This document shows positions 36,431 to 44,224 of a stretch of DNA of 64,000 nucleotides, piece after piece. The stretch lies in assembly GCF_024298925.1 (NCBI RefSeq), contig NZ_CP101284.1:1-64000 (forward strand), given 5' to 3'. The position numbers and the translations under genes were made by a program. Under the pieces are notes generated by a model. That model had not been told where the DNA came from. It did no database searches and was given only the letters and a program-made list of their open reading frames with translations. Numbering within the stretch: the stretch's first letter is position 1; each line of letters starts with the position of its first letter. The DNA comes from Phenylobacterium sp. LH3H17. Its GTDB lineage: Bacteria; Pseudomonadota; Alphaproteobacteria; Caulobacterales; Caulobacteraceae.

Positions 36431-37448
36431 GGCCTTCCTTGCGCTTTCGGCCGACGAGCGGCGTGAGGCCTTGGCGGTCGCCGCGTCCGCGTCTGGGCGG
36501 CCGGCGCACCTGCTAGAGAAGGACATCTGGGTTGTCTGGGCGCTCGACGCCCTGTTCTCCTCGCCGCTTGGCGAGCATCTGGTCTTCAAGGGCGGAACAT
36601 CGCTCTCGAAGGCCTACGGCGTGATCCGGCGGTTCTCCGAAGACGTCGATCTTACATATGACATTCGGGCACTCGCGCCGGACCTGGTGGGACAGACCGG
36701 TGACGCCCTGCCCGCGACCCGCGGCGAGGAGCGGCGCTGGACCAAGGCGGTCGGCCAGCGTCTCCCGCACTGGGTGGAGGACCACGTCCTGCCAACCCTC
36801 CAGGCCAGACTTACGGTCGACGGGGCGCCCGCGCGGCTTCGGCTCGAAGGCGAGAAGGTCTTTGTCGAATACGAACCTCTGGCTACCGGCTCGGGCTATG
36901 TCGCGCCGGCAGTCATGCTGGAGTTTGGCGCCCGGTCCACGGGTGAACCCAGCGCGCTGCACGACGTCGTCTGTGACGCCGCCGGACTTGTCGAAGGCGT
37001 GGTCTTTCCGACCGCGCGGCCGATGGTGATGCGGGCTGAGCGCACCTTCTGGGAGAAGGCGACGGCCATCCACGTCTTCTGCGCCCAAGGCCGGCTGCGG
37101 GGTGACCGTTTCGCTCGGCATTGGCATGACCTGGCGCGGCTCGATGATGCGGGTTTTGCGCAAGCTGCCATCGCCGACCAAGCGCTGGCCCAGGCGGTCG
37201 CCGATCACAAGGCCATGTTCTTCGTCGAAAAGGACGCGGGCAAGGCGGTCATCGACTATCAGGCGGCCGTGCATGGCGCGATCCATCTGGCGCCGGACGG
37301 CGAAGCCCGCGCCGTCCTCGGGGCGGACTATGAGGCCATGGTCGCTGACGGCCTGCTGTTCGATGACGCCGAACCCTTCGATCAGCTGATGGCCCATTGC
37401 TTGGAGCTTGAGGGCCGCATCAATGCGGCCATGCACCCCGCCCCATAG
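36423..37448 (+). CDS. AbiEii-type nucleotidyltransferase toxin
   Basis: 341 aa, coupled to the antitoxin by an eight-base overlap. It has nucleotidyltransferase motifs: HLVFKGGTSLSKAYG (G-S) and RFSEDVDLTYD (D-x-D metal ligands), then RAERTFWEKATAIHVFC and RHWHDLARLDDAGFA, all typical of AbiEii/AbiGii. The family transfers nucleotides to target molecules and halts growth, giving phage resistance. All key residues look intact. Confidence 0.92.
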   Translation: MSEAFLALSADERREALAVAASASGRPAHLLEKDIWVVWALDALFSSPLGEHLVFKGGTSLSKAYGVIRRFSEDVDLTYDIRALAPDLVGQTGDALPATRGEERRWTKAVGQRLPHWVEDHVLPTLQARLTVDGAPARLRLEGEKVFVEYEPLATGSGYVAPAVMLEFGARSTGEPSALHDVVCDAAGLVEGVVFPTARPMVMRAERTFWEKATAIHVFCAQGRLRGDRFARHWHDLARLDDAGFAQAAIADQALAQAVADHKAMFFVEKDAGKAVIDYQAAVHGAIHLAPDGEARAVLGADYEAMVADGLLFDDAEPFDQLMAHCLELEGRINAAMHPAP

Positions 37449-37734
37449 GGGCCGATGATGACGGCGCGCCAGCGCCTAGAGGTCTGGGGTCGTTCGACGC
37501 GGACCATCTCTGGCCCTGCGTGGACACCTTGGCCGGCTCGACGTGCGCGAAATCCACACGAGACACAGTTGCGTGGCGGTCTGCAGCCTTTTGGCTCTTG
37601 AGACCTCGCCACCGTCCGAGGCCCCCCACAAGGGACGCTGCGCTCAAAGCCCTTGTGGGGGGCCTCGGGCCGTCGGCGCGAGACGGTCGTCGAGCCGACA
37701 GGCTCCACACCCCACTCCGAAAGGATGTCTCGCA
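37449..37734 (+). promoter_or_regulatory. DUF2493 leader with a long perfect hairpin
   Basis: No gene in this 286-bp gap. A 17-bp perfect inverted repeat, GAGGCCCCCCACAAGGG (37618-37634) and CCCTTGTGGGGGGCCTC (37650-37666), extends two further pairs outward and has a 15-base loop. It may terminate the abiE transcript or fold in the leader of the next gene, whose ATG follows 68 bases later. Confidence 0.6.
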
Positions 37735-38667
37735 ATGCAGTTTTCTCCACACGCTCCCCTGACCGGCCAGATGACCCACTTCGAGGCCCAGGCCCTGACC
37801 CTCGACGACCCCCGCCCCCATCCTCACGAAGAGGCGCTTATCCAACTCGGCCACGCCCTGATGAACGAGGTGCTCGATGTCTTCATCGACACGGCCCTGG
37901 AGGATTTCCAGGCAATCGCTTCGGAGAGCCTGATCGGGGCCTTCCATTCGGCGGCACAACGGATCGAACGCGAAGCCGACCGCGCCAGGGATGACCTCAA
38001 CCGACTGACCCGGGATTTCGACGGCTCGGAGATCGCCGATACCGAACTTCAGACCGCCACCCGCAAGGCCCGCGCCGCCGATGTCGCTACCATGGCCCTC
38101 GAATTCGTCCGAGACGCCGCAGCGGCCAGTTATACGACGGCGACCGGTGAGGTCTGGAGCCCCTGGAAGGGCAACGTCAGAGCTTCGAGGACAACCGCCG
38201 CACAGATCGAGGCCCGGGATGTCATCCGCTCAGCCAAGGCACGAAAGCACTCCGCCGCCGACCCAGGGGCGACCATCATCGCATTCCGTGGATCGCCGCT
38301 CGCAGACACCGCAGAGGACGCGAGCCGCATCTTCGATGCCCTCAATTGGGCTCGCGAGCAGTGGCCGGAAATGGCTCTGGCCACGACCGGCGCCAAGGGC
38401 GCCGAGAAGCTGGCGATCAAGTGGGCGAAGTCCAAGAACGTGACCCTGGTCCTGGCCAAGGCCGATTTTGACCGTCACGGACGGGCCGCCCCGTTCCGGG
38501 CCAACGACGAGATGCTCGAACTTGATCCGGTCTGCGTCCTGACTCTGGCCAATACCCTGAACGCCGAGCGTGGCGCGGGTCTGCAACCCTTTGGGCCGGC
38601 TCTCAATCTCGGTCAGAAGGCCGGCGACAAGGGCGTGCGCCATGTCGTCATCCGAGCGCGGGCATAG
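37735..38667 (+). CDS. DUF2493 (SLOG-like) protein
   Basis: 310 aa from ATG 37735, with AAGGATG upstream. The C-terminal half is the DUF2493 domain, a Rossmann-like SLOG relative: IIAFRGSPLADTAEDASRIF, LATTGAKGAEKLAIKWAKSK, VTLVLAKADFDRHGRAAPFR, then a nucleotide-binding-like N-D-E motif. The N-terminal half is helical. SLOG proteins sense or process nucleotide signals, sometimes in conflict systems; DUF2493 genes are common next to ardC on conjugative elements. It has its own leader and its own terminator. Confidence 0.85.
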   Translation: MQFSPHAPLTGQMTHFEAQALTLDDPRPHPHEEALIQLGHALMNEVLDVFIDTALEDFQAIASESLIGAFHSAAQRIEREADRARDDLNRLTRDFDGSEIADTELQTATRKARAADVATMALEFVRDAAAASYTTATGEVWSPWKGNVRASRTTAAQIEARDVIRSAKARKHSAADPGATIIAFRGSPLADTAEDASRIFDALNWAREQWPEMALATTGAKGAEKLAIKWAKSKNVTLVLAKADFDRHGRAAPFRANDEMLELDPVCVLTLANTLNAERGAGLQPFGPALNLGQKAGDKGVRHVVIRARA

Positions 38668-38676
38668 GTGCCCGCT

Positions 38677-38700
38677 TGCGGCGGCCTTCGGGCCGCCGCA
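38677..38700 (+). terminator. TTCG-loop hairpin after the DUF2493 gene
   Basis: TGCGGCGGCC-TTCG-GGCCGCCGCA, a perfect 10-bp stem nine bases after the stop, with a T-run 12 bases further on. Confidence 0.65.
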
Positions 38701-38790
38701 GATCGTGGGTCACATTTTTATGGCAAGGCCTGTCCGGCACCTGCGGCAGCTTTCGGACCCAAAGGAGCCAGCCAAGCGAGACCCGTTACG

Positions 38791-39642
38791 CTAGAAGGCG
38801 GGCGCGCCCGGCCACGCATGGCCGAGCGCCGCGAACGCCACCTCAGCAACGTGATCAGCGCCCGCATGCCGATCGGCACCGAATATGACCTTCGCCGCCT
38901 TGATGCGGTCGCGCAGCGCCGGATGTGTGTTTGTCTCGCCCCAGTGGTCTTTGGTGAGCAGGGCAATGTTGAAGAGCGCAAGGTAGATTCCGAGCTGACG
39001 CTTCTGCTGGACCTTGTCGATTGGATCGTGGGTCGCCGCAGCGTAGTGGCCGATCTTCTCGGTTAGGAAGTTGGTGGCGAACGCATCGCACGACGCCTCC
39101 TCAGCCCGTACCCTGTCTTCATCGTCCATCGGGGCGGCGGTCCCGGCCTGCTGGTGCTGGATATGCCGGAATTCGTGCAGCAGCGCCCATCCGGCGGCGA
39201 TCGTGGCGAGCTCCGCTACCGCCCGCGCCTGGCCGTTGATTGCAGCATCGATATAGACGCCCGGCTGCGGCACCCCCTCCGGCAGGGCGATGCCTTCCGG
39301 ATCATCGGCGTCGCAGATGAGGTCATAGGTGGAGAGCATGGCGTTCAGCCGGGACCAGTCCGGCGCTGTGCCGTAGTCCATGGGTGTTGCGCAGAACCCC
39401 TCCCAGGCGATGAAGGCGCCCAGCCAAAACAGCCGCATCGCTCGATGATTGAAGCGGACGTATCTGTAGGCGCCTGCGTCGAACAGGAACGGACCATCCG
39501 GATGGTTGTCATCGTGCACCTGAAACTCCGGCCCGAACTTCGCCCAGAGCTTTTCCAGTTCTTCATGCCGTTCGGGCGCGCACCCAAGGAAGAGCGCCCG
39601 AGCGGCGTCTTGAACGTCGGCATCGTTCCGCATGTCGCTCAT
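38791..39642 (-). CDS. Lit-like (peptidase U49) phage-exclusion metalloprotease
   Basis: 283 aa if started at ATG 39642 (MSDMRND); an open extension to 39771 lacks support, but neither start has a clear Shine-Dalgarno. The zinc motif is clear: WALLHEFRHIQHQQ (HExxH), with VRAEEASCDAFATNFLTEK downstream likely giving the third ligand. The upstream block GAYRYVRFNHRAMRLFWLGA fits my memory of Lit-family proteins. E. coli Lit cleaves EF-Tu on phage T4 infection and blocks the phage. Here it stands alone on the minus strand inside the mobile block, so phage-defence cargo is the best inference. Confidence 0.72.
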   Translation of the reverse strand: MSDMRNDADVQDAARALFLGCAPERHEELEKLWAKFGPEFQVHDDNHPDGPFLFDAGAYRYVRFNHRAMRLFWLGAFIAWEGFCATPMDYGTAPDWSRLNAMLSTYDLICDADDPEGIALPEGVPQPGVYIDAAINGQARAVAELATIAAGWALLHEFRHIQHQQAGTAAPMDDEDRVRAEEASCDAFATNFLTEKIGHYAAATHDPIDKVQQKRQLGIYLALFNIALLTKDHWGETNTHPALRDRIKAAKVIFGADRHAGADHVAEVAFAALGHAWPGAPAF

Positions 39643-39875
39643 CGGTGGAGGTCCGCTCTGTCTTTTCAGGCCAGTGATCGACCGGCTCATACCCGCATAC
39701 CAGCGAGATCGACCTCCACCTAAATCCCGTCGAAAAGCCGCGCCGCATAGGTTCCGCGAGCGGGCGCCCAAGGTGCTGAGGTTGTCAGGGGTCTGGCTGT
39801 GGTGATCCGCATGTCGGCGCCAGCACCAGGCCGTCAGTCGTCTCCCGGGGTTGGGCGCTGCGGGGCGAGCTCGTC

Positions 39876-40090
39876 CGCGATCAATCTCACGAACCTAGGA
39901 CGGGACGGTCGGGGTCAAAGGCGACCTCGCTGGCGCGAGGCGAACCCCGCGGACCCTCCGACCTTCGCTGCGCTGCGGGCTGGTTTCCACGGGGATTCGT
40001 CCTTTGGCCCCTCCCTTTCACCCGCCCTGGGCGGTCGCGAGATCGCGGGAACGAGCCCGTAGATCCAGTAGCGCAAGAGGGAGACGAAAG
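39876..40090 (+). repeat. Leader repeat copy A
   Basis: About 215 bp that match, block by block, the leader before ssb (41237-41464). Shared blocks in the same order: CGATCAATC, AACCTAGG, GGTCAAAG, GGACCCTCCG, CGCTGCGCT, GGTTTCCA, CTTTGGCC and GGTCGCG-GATCGCGG. It ends at the ATG of the small gene at 40091. The 39643-39875 stretch before it shows no gene. Confidence 0.85.
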
Positions 40091-40312
40091 ATGGTCAGCA
40101 TGGGGATGGCTCAAGCGGTCTATCAACACGCCCACGACTTCTACGACACCGGCAGCTGGTATGTGGTCGCCGAGTGCTGGGACCTTCTGGCCATCGCCGA
40201 GGAGCTTGACCGCCAGGAGGAGATCACCGCGATCCCCTTCGAGCTCGACACCGCCGCCATCGCGCACTTCCACCAGATGATCCACCCGCAGACGGGTAGC
40301 ACGCGGCACTGA
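40091..40312 (+). CDS. Small conserved hypothetical (73 aa)
   Basis: ATG 40091. The acidic sequence begins MVSMGMAQAVYQHAHDFYDT and continues WYVVAECWDLLAIAEELDRQ. No domain is recognised. The same type of leader precedes ssb, and a TTCG-loop terminator follows, so this is an independent unit that is probably expressed together with SSB, perhaps early after transfer. Confidence 0.7.
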   Translation: MVSMGMAQAVYQHAHDFYDTGSWYVVAECWDLLAIAEELDRQEEITAIPFELDTAAIAHFHQMIHPQTGSTRH

Positions 40313-40320
40313 CCTGGCTC

Positions 40321-40342
40321 GGCGCCCGCTTCGGCGGGCGCC
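40321..40342 (+). terminator. TTCG-loop terminator
   Basis: GGCGCCCGC-TTCG-GCGGGCGCC, a perfect 9-bp stem followed by GTTCCCC, eight bases after the stop of the 73-aa gene. Confidence 0.75.
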
Positions 40343-40508
40343 GTTCCCCCTGCCCTTCTCCCAACTTTGAGGAAGCCGGCGGAACAGGCGTCGAACGAAA
40401 CCCAAGTCCTTGTGTCAGACGAGCTGGCTGCCACTCAGCCTTGGGGTTGGTGATTCGTTCTGACGTCGCGCCACAGGGCTCGCCGGGCGTTTCCGTCCTT
40501 GAGCGCTG

Positions 40509-40730
40509 CTAGGCTTCTGTTCCCCGTGCAACTTCGAACTCGCGCCATGCGTAAAGCGCGTCCCGGATGGCCTGACGGCCTACACGCCGGTTCTTGAGAT
40601 AGTCTCTCAGCTCTGCCCAGCAAGCGGCCTCCGGCAGGCCGGGGTCCTGTTTGGCGTCGGCGATAAAGCCGCCCGTCGGCGTATCGGTGACGACAGCCTC
40701 TTTGATGTACGCGCGGAAGGTCAGTGCCAT
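40509..40730 (-). CDS. YozE/SAM-like small protein (73 aa)
   Basis: ATG 40730 is preferred to 40748 because the family core starts here. The sequence (MALTFRAYIKEAVVTDTPTG, FIADAKQDPGLPEAACWAEL, YLKNRRVGRQAIRDALYAWR) matches my memory of YozE-like sterile-alpha-motif small proteins of alphaproteobacteria. Function unknown. Confidence 0.6.
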   Translation of the reverse strand: MALTFRAYIKEAVVTDTPTGGFIADAKQDPGLPEAACWAELRDYLKNRRVGRQAIRDALYAWREFEVARGTEA

Positions 40731-41236
40731 GCCCCAGCATAGCGCCACCTGGCGCGGGCGCGATGCTTGTCAAACGGCGGCCGAATTCAAACGGAGCCAC
40801 TACCGGCCTCGAAAGGGTGCTCGGTCGGGCTCGATTGAAACCAACCGCCTGCCCGGCGAACTGGACTGGGCCGAGCATATCTCCGAGACGCCGGTGCTGG
40901 CCTGGAAGGCCCGTGATGTGCGTATGCGCCGTGGTGGTAGGCCCTAGATCTGGCGACCGACCCCGTGCCTCGCGGAACTTGCTGTCAGCCATCTCCCAGT
41001 CTCGACGAATGCAGCGATCCATTCCCCCCTGGCGGGTCAGCGCCGCAACGGGTTCCAGGGTAGCTAGGTGGGCCGAGCGCGGCCCCCTCCCCTCGCCCGC
41101 CCCGCAGCCGTTGATCAGAGGCGTCGGCGAGCGGCGACTCTTGCCTTGTGTTGAACGATCCGCGTCGCCCCGTGCCCTCGTGGTCCTTGTTCTGATCATC
41201 CCCAAGCCGTTGTGACGCCCGGCGGGCTGCGGTCCG
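40731..41236. other. About 500 bp without a clear gene
   Basis: A plus-strand stretch ending at 40947 (NRLPGELDWAEHISETPVLA) is open and could be the tail of a lost gene, but it has no convincing start. The remainder shows no RNA gene, insertion sequence or strong repeat. Confidence 0.35.
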
Positions 41237-41464
41237 CGCGATCAATCACTTCAACCTAGGTCGGAGCGGTCCAGGTCAAAGCCGACCCCGCTGCGCGTGG
41301 CGGACCGGATGGACCCTCCGGCCTTCCTCCGCTGCGCTCCGTGCAGGCCGGTTTCCAACCAATCCGGGCTTTGGCCAGTCCTCTTCCCCGCCCTTGCAGG
41401 TCGCGTGATCGCGGCAGGGACCGCGAGCCGCCGGGATTTCCCTGGCGGCAGATGGAGAAAGACG
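41237..41464 (+). repeat. Leader repeat copy B, upstream of ssb
   Basis: About 228 bp sharing ordered blocks with 39876-40090 (see that entry) and ending at the ssb start. The conservation covers non-coding sequence in front of two unrelated genes, so a regulatory or structural role in DNA or RNA is likely. Confidence 0.85.
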
Positions 41465-41833
41465 ATGCTGAACAAGGTCCAATTGATCGGTTTCACCGGA
41501 GCCGAAGCGGAAATTCGCACCACATCAGGCGGCAAGAAGGTCGCCACCCTGCGGGTCGCCACCAACCGCTACACGAAGGCGGGCGGCGAGCGGAAGGACT
41601 ACACGACCTGGCACCAGGTCGAGATCTGGAACCAGGGTACGGTGGGCTGGCTCGGGTCCAAGGGGCTGCCGAAGGGCTCGAAGGTGTTCGTCGAAGGGGA
41701 GATCCGGCACGACCGCTACACCGACAAGGACGGTGTGGAACGGTTCTTCTCCAAGGTCGTGGTGGCCACGCCGCAGCACGAACTGCGGTCGCTGGATCGG
41801 CCTGAATCCGCTCCGGCCTCCGAGGAGGAGTAG
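41465..41833 (+). CDS. ssb: Single-stranded DNA-binding protein
   Basis: 122 aa from ATG 41465. OB-fold: MLNKVQLIGFTGAEAEIRTT, KVATLRVATNRYTKAGGERK, TTWHQVEIWNQGT, GSKVFVEGEIRHDRYTDKDG. It ends in an acidic tail (SAPASEEE) without the usual C-terminal DDDIPF, so binding to host SSB partners may be weak. Plasmid SSBs coat incoming single strands and blunt the SOS response. It has its own leader and terminator. Confidence 0.95.
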   Translation: MLNKVQLIGFTGAEAEIRTTSGGKKVATLRVATNRYTKAGGERKDYTTWHQVEIWNQGTVGWLGSKGLPKGSKVFVEGEIRHDRYTDKDGVERFFSKVVVATPQHELRSLDRPESAPASEEE

Positions 41834-41840
41834 CTTGAGC

Positions 41841-41864
41841 GCCCGCCCGGTTCGCCGGGCGGGC
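41841..41864 (+). terminator. TTCG-loop terminator after ssb
   Basis: GCCCGCCCGG-TTCG-CCGGGCGGGC followed by TCTTAG; seven bases after the ssb stop. Confidence 0.8.
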
Positions 41865-41906
41865 TCTTAGCCTTGGTTCGGAATCGCCGTAAGTCGCTCA
41901 CCTTGA

Positions 41907-41978
41907 GTTGGCGAATTCGACGCCTGTTAAACCCGGCGGGTTTACAATGTTATCAAAGCGCGCACTGTGGGTTGGCGA
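41907..41978 (+). promoter_or_regulatory. Promoter/operator region of the second AbiEi-like gene
   Basis: TAAACCC-GGC-GGGTTTA (41928-41944) is a perfect 7-bp inverted repeat, and GTTGGCGAAT occurs twice (41907 and 41971, the second just before the ATG). These could be the binding sites of the winged-helix protein encoded next. Confidence 0.5.
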
Positions 41979-42785
41979 ATGGACGGAAAGCTAAACCAAC
42001 TTCAGCGCCTTTTGCCCGATGGCCTCCTGGCGGACGCCCGTTGGCTGCAGCGCCATGGCTACTCCCGAAGTCTCGTGGCCAAGTATGTCAAAAGCGGCTG
42101 GCTTCAGGCGCCCGTCCGAGGGGCCTATCAGCGCGCGGGCGAAACATCCGACCAGGCCCTCTCGGCCATCGCAGTCGTCTTGTCGCTCCAGCGTCTGCGC
42201 CCTCCCCTCCTCGCGGTCGGCGGCCGGACGGCTTTGGAGCTGCTTGGGCTCGGCCACTATGGCGCTCCTGACGGGCCGACCCCGTTCCACCTCTGCGGCG
42301 CCGCGCCGCCGCCCGTGTGGGCACGCAGGCTCTTGGGGCCCCGGCTGGCCTATCACCGGCCTTCCCTGTTCACGGCCGACCCGCTTCTCGCCGACGATCC
42401 GCAGGCCGGCGGGTTCGAGCGACACTTCACGCACCCTTCGGCAGGCGGCCTGGAGACCCAGCTTATCGTCTCCACGCCGGAGCGAGCCCTACTGGAGGTC
42501 CTGGACCTCGTCCCGCAGGTCGCCTCCTTCCACGAGGCCGACGTCCTGATGCAGGGCCTGTCATCCCTCAGCCCTCGGCGGCTCTATGCGCTCCTGGCCG
42601 ACTGTCGGAGCGTCAAGGTCAAGCGTCTCGCGCTATGGTTCGCCGATCGCCACGGCTATGCCTGGGCGAGCCGCCTCGAGCGGGGCGCCATTGACCTTGG
42701 CAGCGGCAAGCGTGTCCTTGAGCCCGGCGGGCGCCTCGACAGCACCTACAACATCACCGTGCCTCGCGAGATGGGGGACGCATGA
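41979..42785 (+). CDS. AbiEi-family protein without a toxin partner
   Basis: 268 aa from ATG 41979. N-terminal winged helix (WLQRHGYSRSLVAKYVKSGW, LQAPVRGAYQRAG) and a C-terminal AbiEi-like domain (VGGRTALELLGLGHYGAPDG, STPERALLEVLDLVPQVASF). The stop region offers an ATGA overlap, but the frame that follows (58 codons to 42958) has no nucleotidyltransferase motif, so no AbiEii toxin is present. Sitting just before repA, it may be an orphan antitoxin that now regulates replication genes or counters a foreign AbiEii, or the remnant of a pair. Confidence 0.75.
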   Translation: MDGKLNQLQRLLPDGLLADARWLQRHGYSRSLVAKYVKSGWLQAPVRGAYQRAGETSDQALSAIAVVLSLQRLRPPLLAVGGRTALELLGLGHYGAPDGPTPFHLCGAAPPPVWARRLLGPRLAYHRPSLFTADPLLADDPQAGGFERHFTHPSAGGLETQLIVSTPERALLEVLDLVPQVASFHEADVLMQGLSSLSPRRLYALLADCRSVKVKRLALWFADRHGYAWASRLERGAIDLGSGKRVLEPGGRLDSTYNITVPREMGDA

Positions 42786-42873
42786 CCGCGGCCCTCCGCT
42801 CAGGCCCACAGAACCACGTCGGCAGGGCGCCTGAAGGCGCTGCGCCGGCGGGGGCCGTAGGCGGCGTTTTCGG

Positions 42874-42897
42874 AGAAGTTGCCAATTGGCAACTTCT
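42874..42897. promoter_or_regulatory. parS-like palindrome 1
   Basis: A perfect 24-bp palindrome with core GTTGCCAATTGGCAAC, 53 bases before the repA start. The 16-bp GTT...AAC form resembles parS sites of alphaproteobacterial replicons. Two further copies follow parB. Confidence 0.75.
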
Positions 42898-42950
42898 GGG
42901 ATCGAGGCCCCTGCCCTTCCCCAAGATCGTCGCTCGTGGTGGGGTTGGTG

Positions 42951-43916
42951 ATGTCTAAGCGCGCGATTCGACAGCAGGAGTTTGATCTGTTCGTCCCTCG
43001 GATGAACAGCCTGCCGCTGAAGGATCAGCGCGAGGTCATGGAACGGCCGTTCTTCTCGCTGTCGAAGCGCAAGCGCCTGAAGCCGATCGAATACACCAGC
43101 CCCGACGGTGAGGTCTGGGTCCACGTCAGCGCCAACCCCGCTTTTGGCATCGCCACCATCTGGGACGCCGACATCCTGATCTGGGCGACCTCACGCATCA
43201 ATCAGATGCGGGAGGCCGGCGAGAACGACCTGCCCCGGACCCTGCACACCACGACCTATGATCTCCTCAAGGCGATCAAGCGCGACACCGGCGGCAAGGG
43301 CTATCGGGAACTCCAGGCCGCTCTTCAGCGGCTGGAGGCCACGACGATCCAGACCTCGATCCGGGGGACTAAGCGCAACACCAAGGCGCAGTTCGGCTGG
43401 CTCGACGAATGGATGCTGGAGTCGGACGCGGTCACCGGCGCCCCCAAGGGCCTGACCCTCACCTTGTCCAACTGGGTCTATGAGGGGGTCATCAAGGACC
43501 GGTCGTTGCTGACCCTGCACGCCGACTATTTCGCCCTCTCCGGCGGCGTTGAACGCGCCATCTATCGGATCGCGCGCAAGCACGCCGGTGATCAGGCCTC
43601 GGGCTGGACGTGCCGGGTTAGCGTGCTGCACGAAAAGACCGGCAGTGAGAGCCCGCTGAAGCAGTTCAACTACCTGCTCAAGCGGATCGTCGCCGCCAAC
43701 GACCTGCCCGAATACGACGTCAGTTTCGTCAACGCCGCGAACAACTCGCCGGCCGTCCATTTCATCCGCCGCGACGCCGTCGAACGCGCCGCGCTCAAGG
43801 CGGATCTGGCTCGCCTGGCCGCTGATTCGGAGCGCCGGGTCCGCGAGGACGCCCGCACGCTTGCCGTCGATGGCATGTTTGAGAAGCGCAGGGTCCCACC
43901 CTCGGGGGAACGATGA
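42951..43916 (+). CDS. repA: Replication initiator RepA (RPA family)
   Basis: 321 aa from ATG 42951. Family marks: FDLFVPRMNSLPLKDQREVM, FFSLSKRKRLKPIEY, NPAFGIATIWDADILIWATS, LQAALQRLEATTIQTSIRGT, DYFALSGGVERAIYRIARKH. RPA-type initiators bind iterons and open the origin. Four 23-bp-spaced repeats start inside its last codons. parA and parB follow, giving a repA-ori-parAB replicon. Confidence 0.92.
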   Translation: MSKRAIRQQEFDLFVPRMNSLPLKDQREVMERPFFSLSKRKRLKPIEYTSPDGEVWVHVSANPAFGIATIWDADILIWATSRINQMREAGENDLPRTLHTTTYDLLKAIKRDTGGKGYRELQAALQRLEATTIQTSIRGTKRNTKAQFGWLDEWMLESDAVTGAPKGLTLTLSNWVYEGVIKDRSLLTLHADYFALSGGVERAIYRIARKHAGDQASGWTCRVSVLHEKTGSESPLKQFNYLLKRIVAANDLPEYDVSFVNAANNSPAVHFIRRDAVERAALKADLARLAADSERRVREDARTLAVDGMFEKRRVPPSGER

Positions 43917-43987
43917 CCTATTCCACGGGGGAACGGTGACCCGAGGCACGGGGTTTCAGTGACCTTTGGCTCGGGGTATTGGTGACC
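43901..43987 (+). repeat. Iteron array (4 repeats, 23-bp period): candidate oriV
   Basis: Repeats start at 43901, 43924, 43947 and 43970, each 18 bp of the form C(T/A)CGGGG-N5-(A/G)TGACC, for example CACGGGGGAACGGTGACC. Spacing is exactly 23 bp, about two helical turns, as expected for initiator-bound iterons. The first overlaps the repA stop codon. Confidence 0.88.
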
Positions 43988-44040
43988 GAGGCCTTTCGGA
44001 AACCCCTGCGGCCTATGGGGTTTCCAGGCTTTTGGCGGCC

Positions 44041-44080
44041 TTTAACTCTGTCTAACTTTGTCCATAAGAATTCTCTAACG
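44041..44080. other. AT-richer stretch with a DnaA-box-like site
   Basis: Downstream of the iterons the sequence becomes AT-richer for about 40 bp. TTATGGACA on the minus strand (44059-44067) is one mismatch from the DnaA box TTATNCACA. Together with the iterons this looks like the unwinding side of the origin; the rest of the gap to 44224 carries the parA promoter region. Confidence 0.45.
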
Positions 44081-44224
44081 GGGCGCGGCGGACAGGCTGG
44101 CTTGCCGTCGCCTTGAACCATGAGGGTTCAGGCTCGGCGCGCTGTTAACTCATTCTTCATTGTATCTGACCGAAAACTTGGCAAATTCCAGCTATCTCGT
44201 TGGATATTTGCAAAGGAGGAGGCC

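Noticed and set aside
42782..42958. 58-codon frame coupled to the orphan AbiEi gene
   Set aside because: No nucleotidyltransferase motif; it mainly translates the parS-like palindrome and spacer, so it is not listed as a gene.
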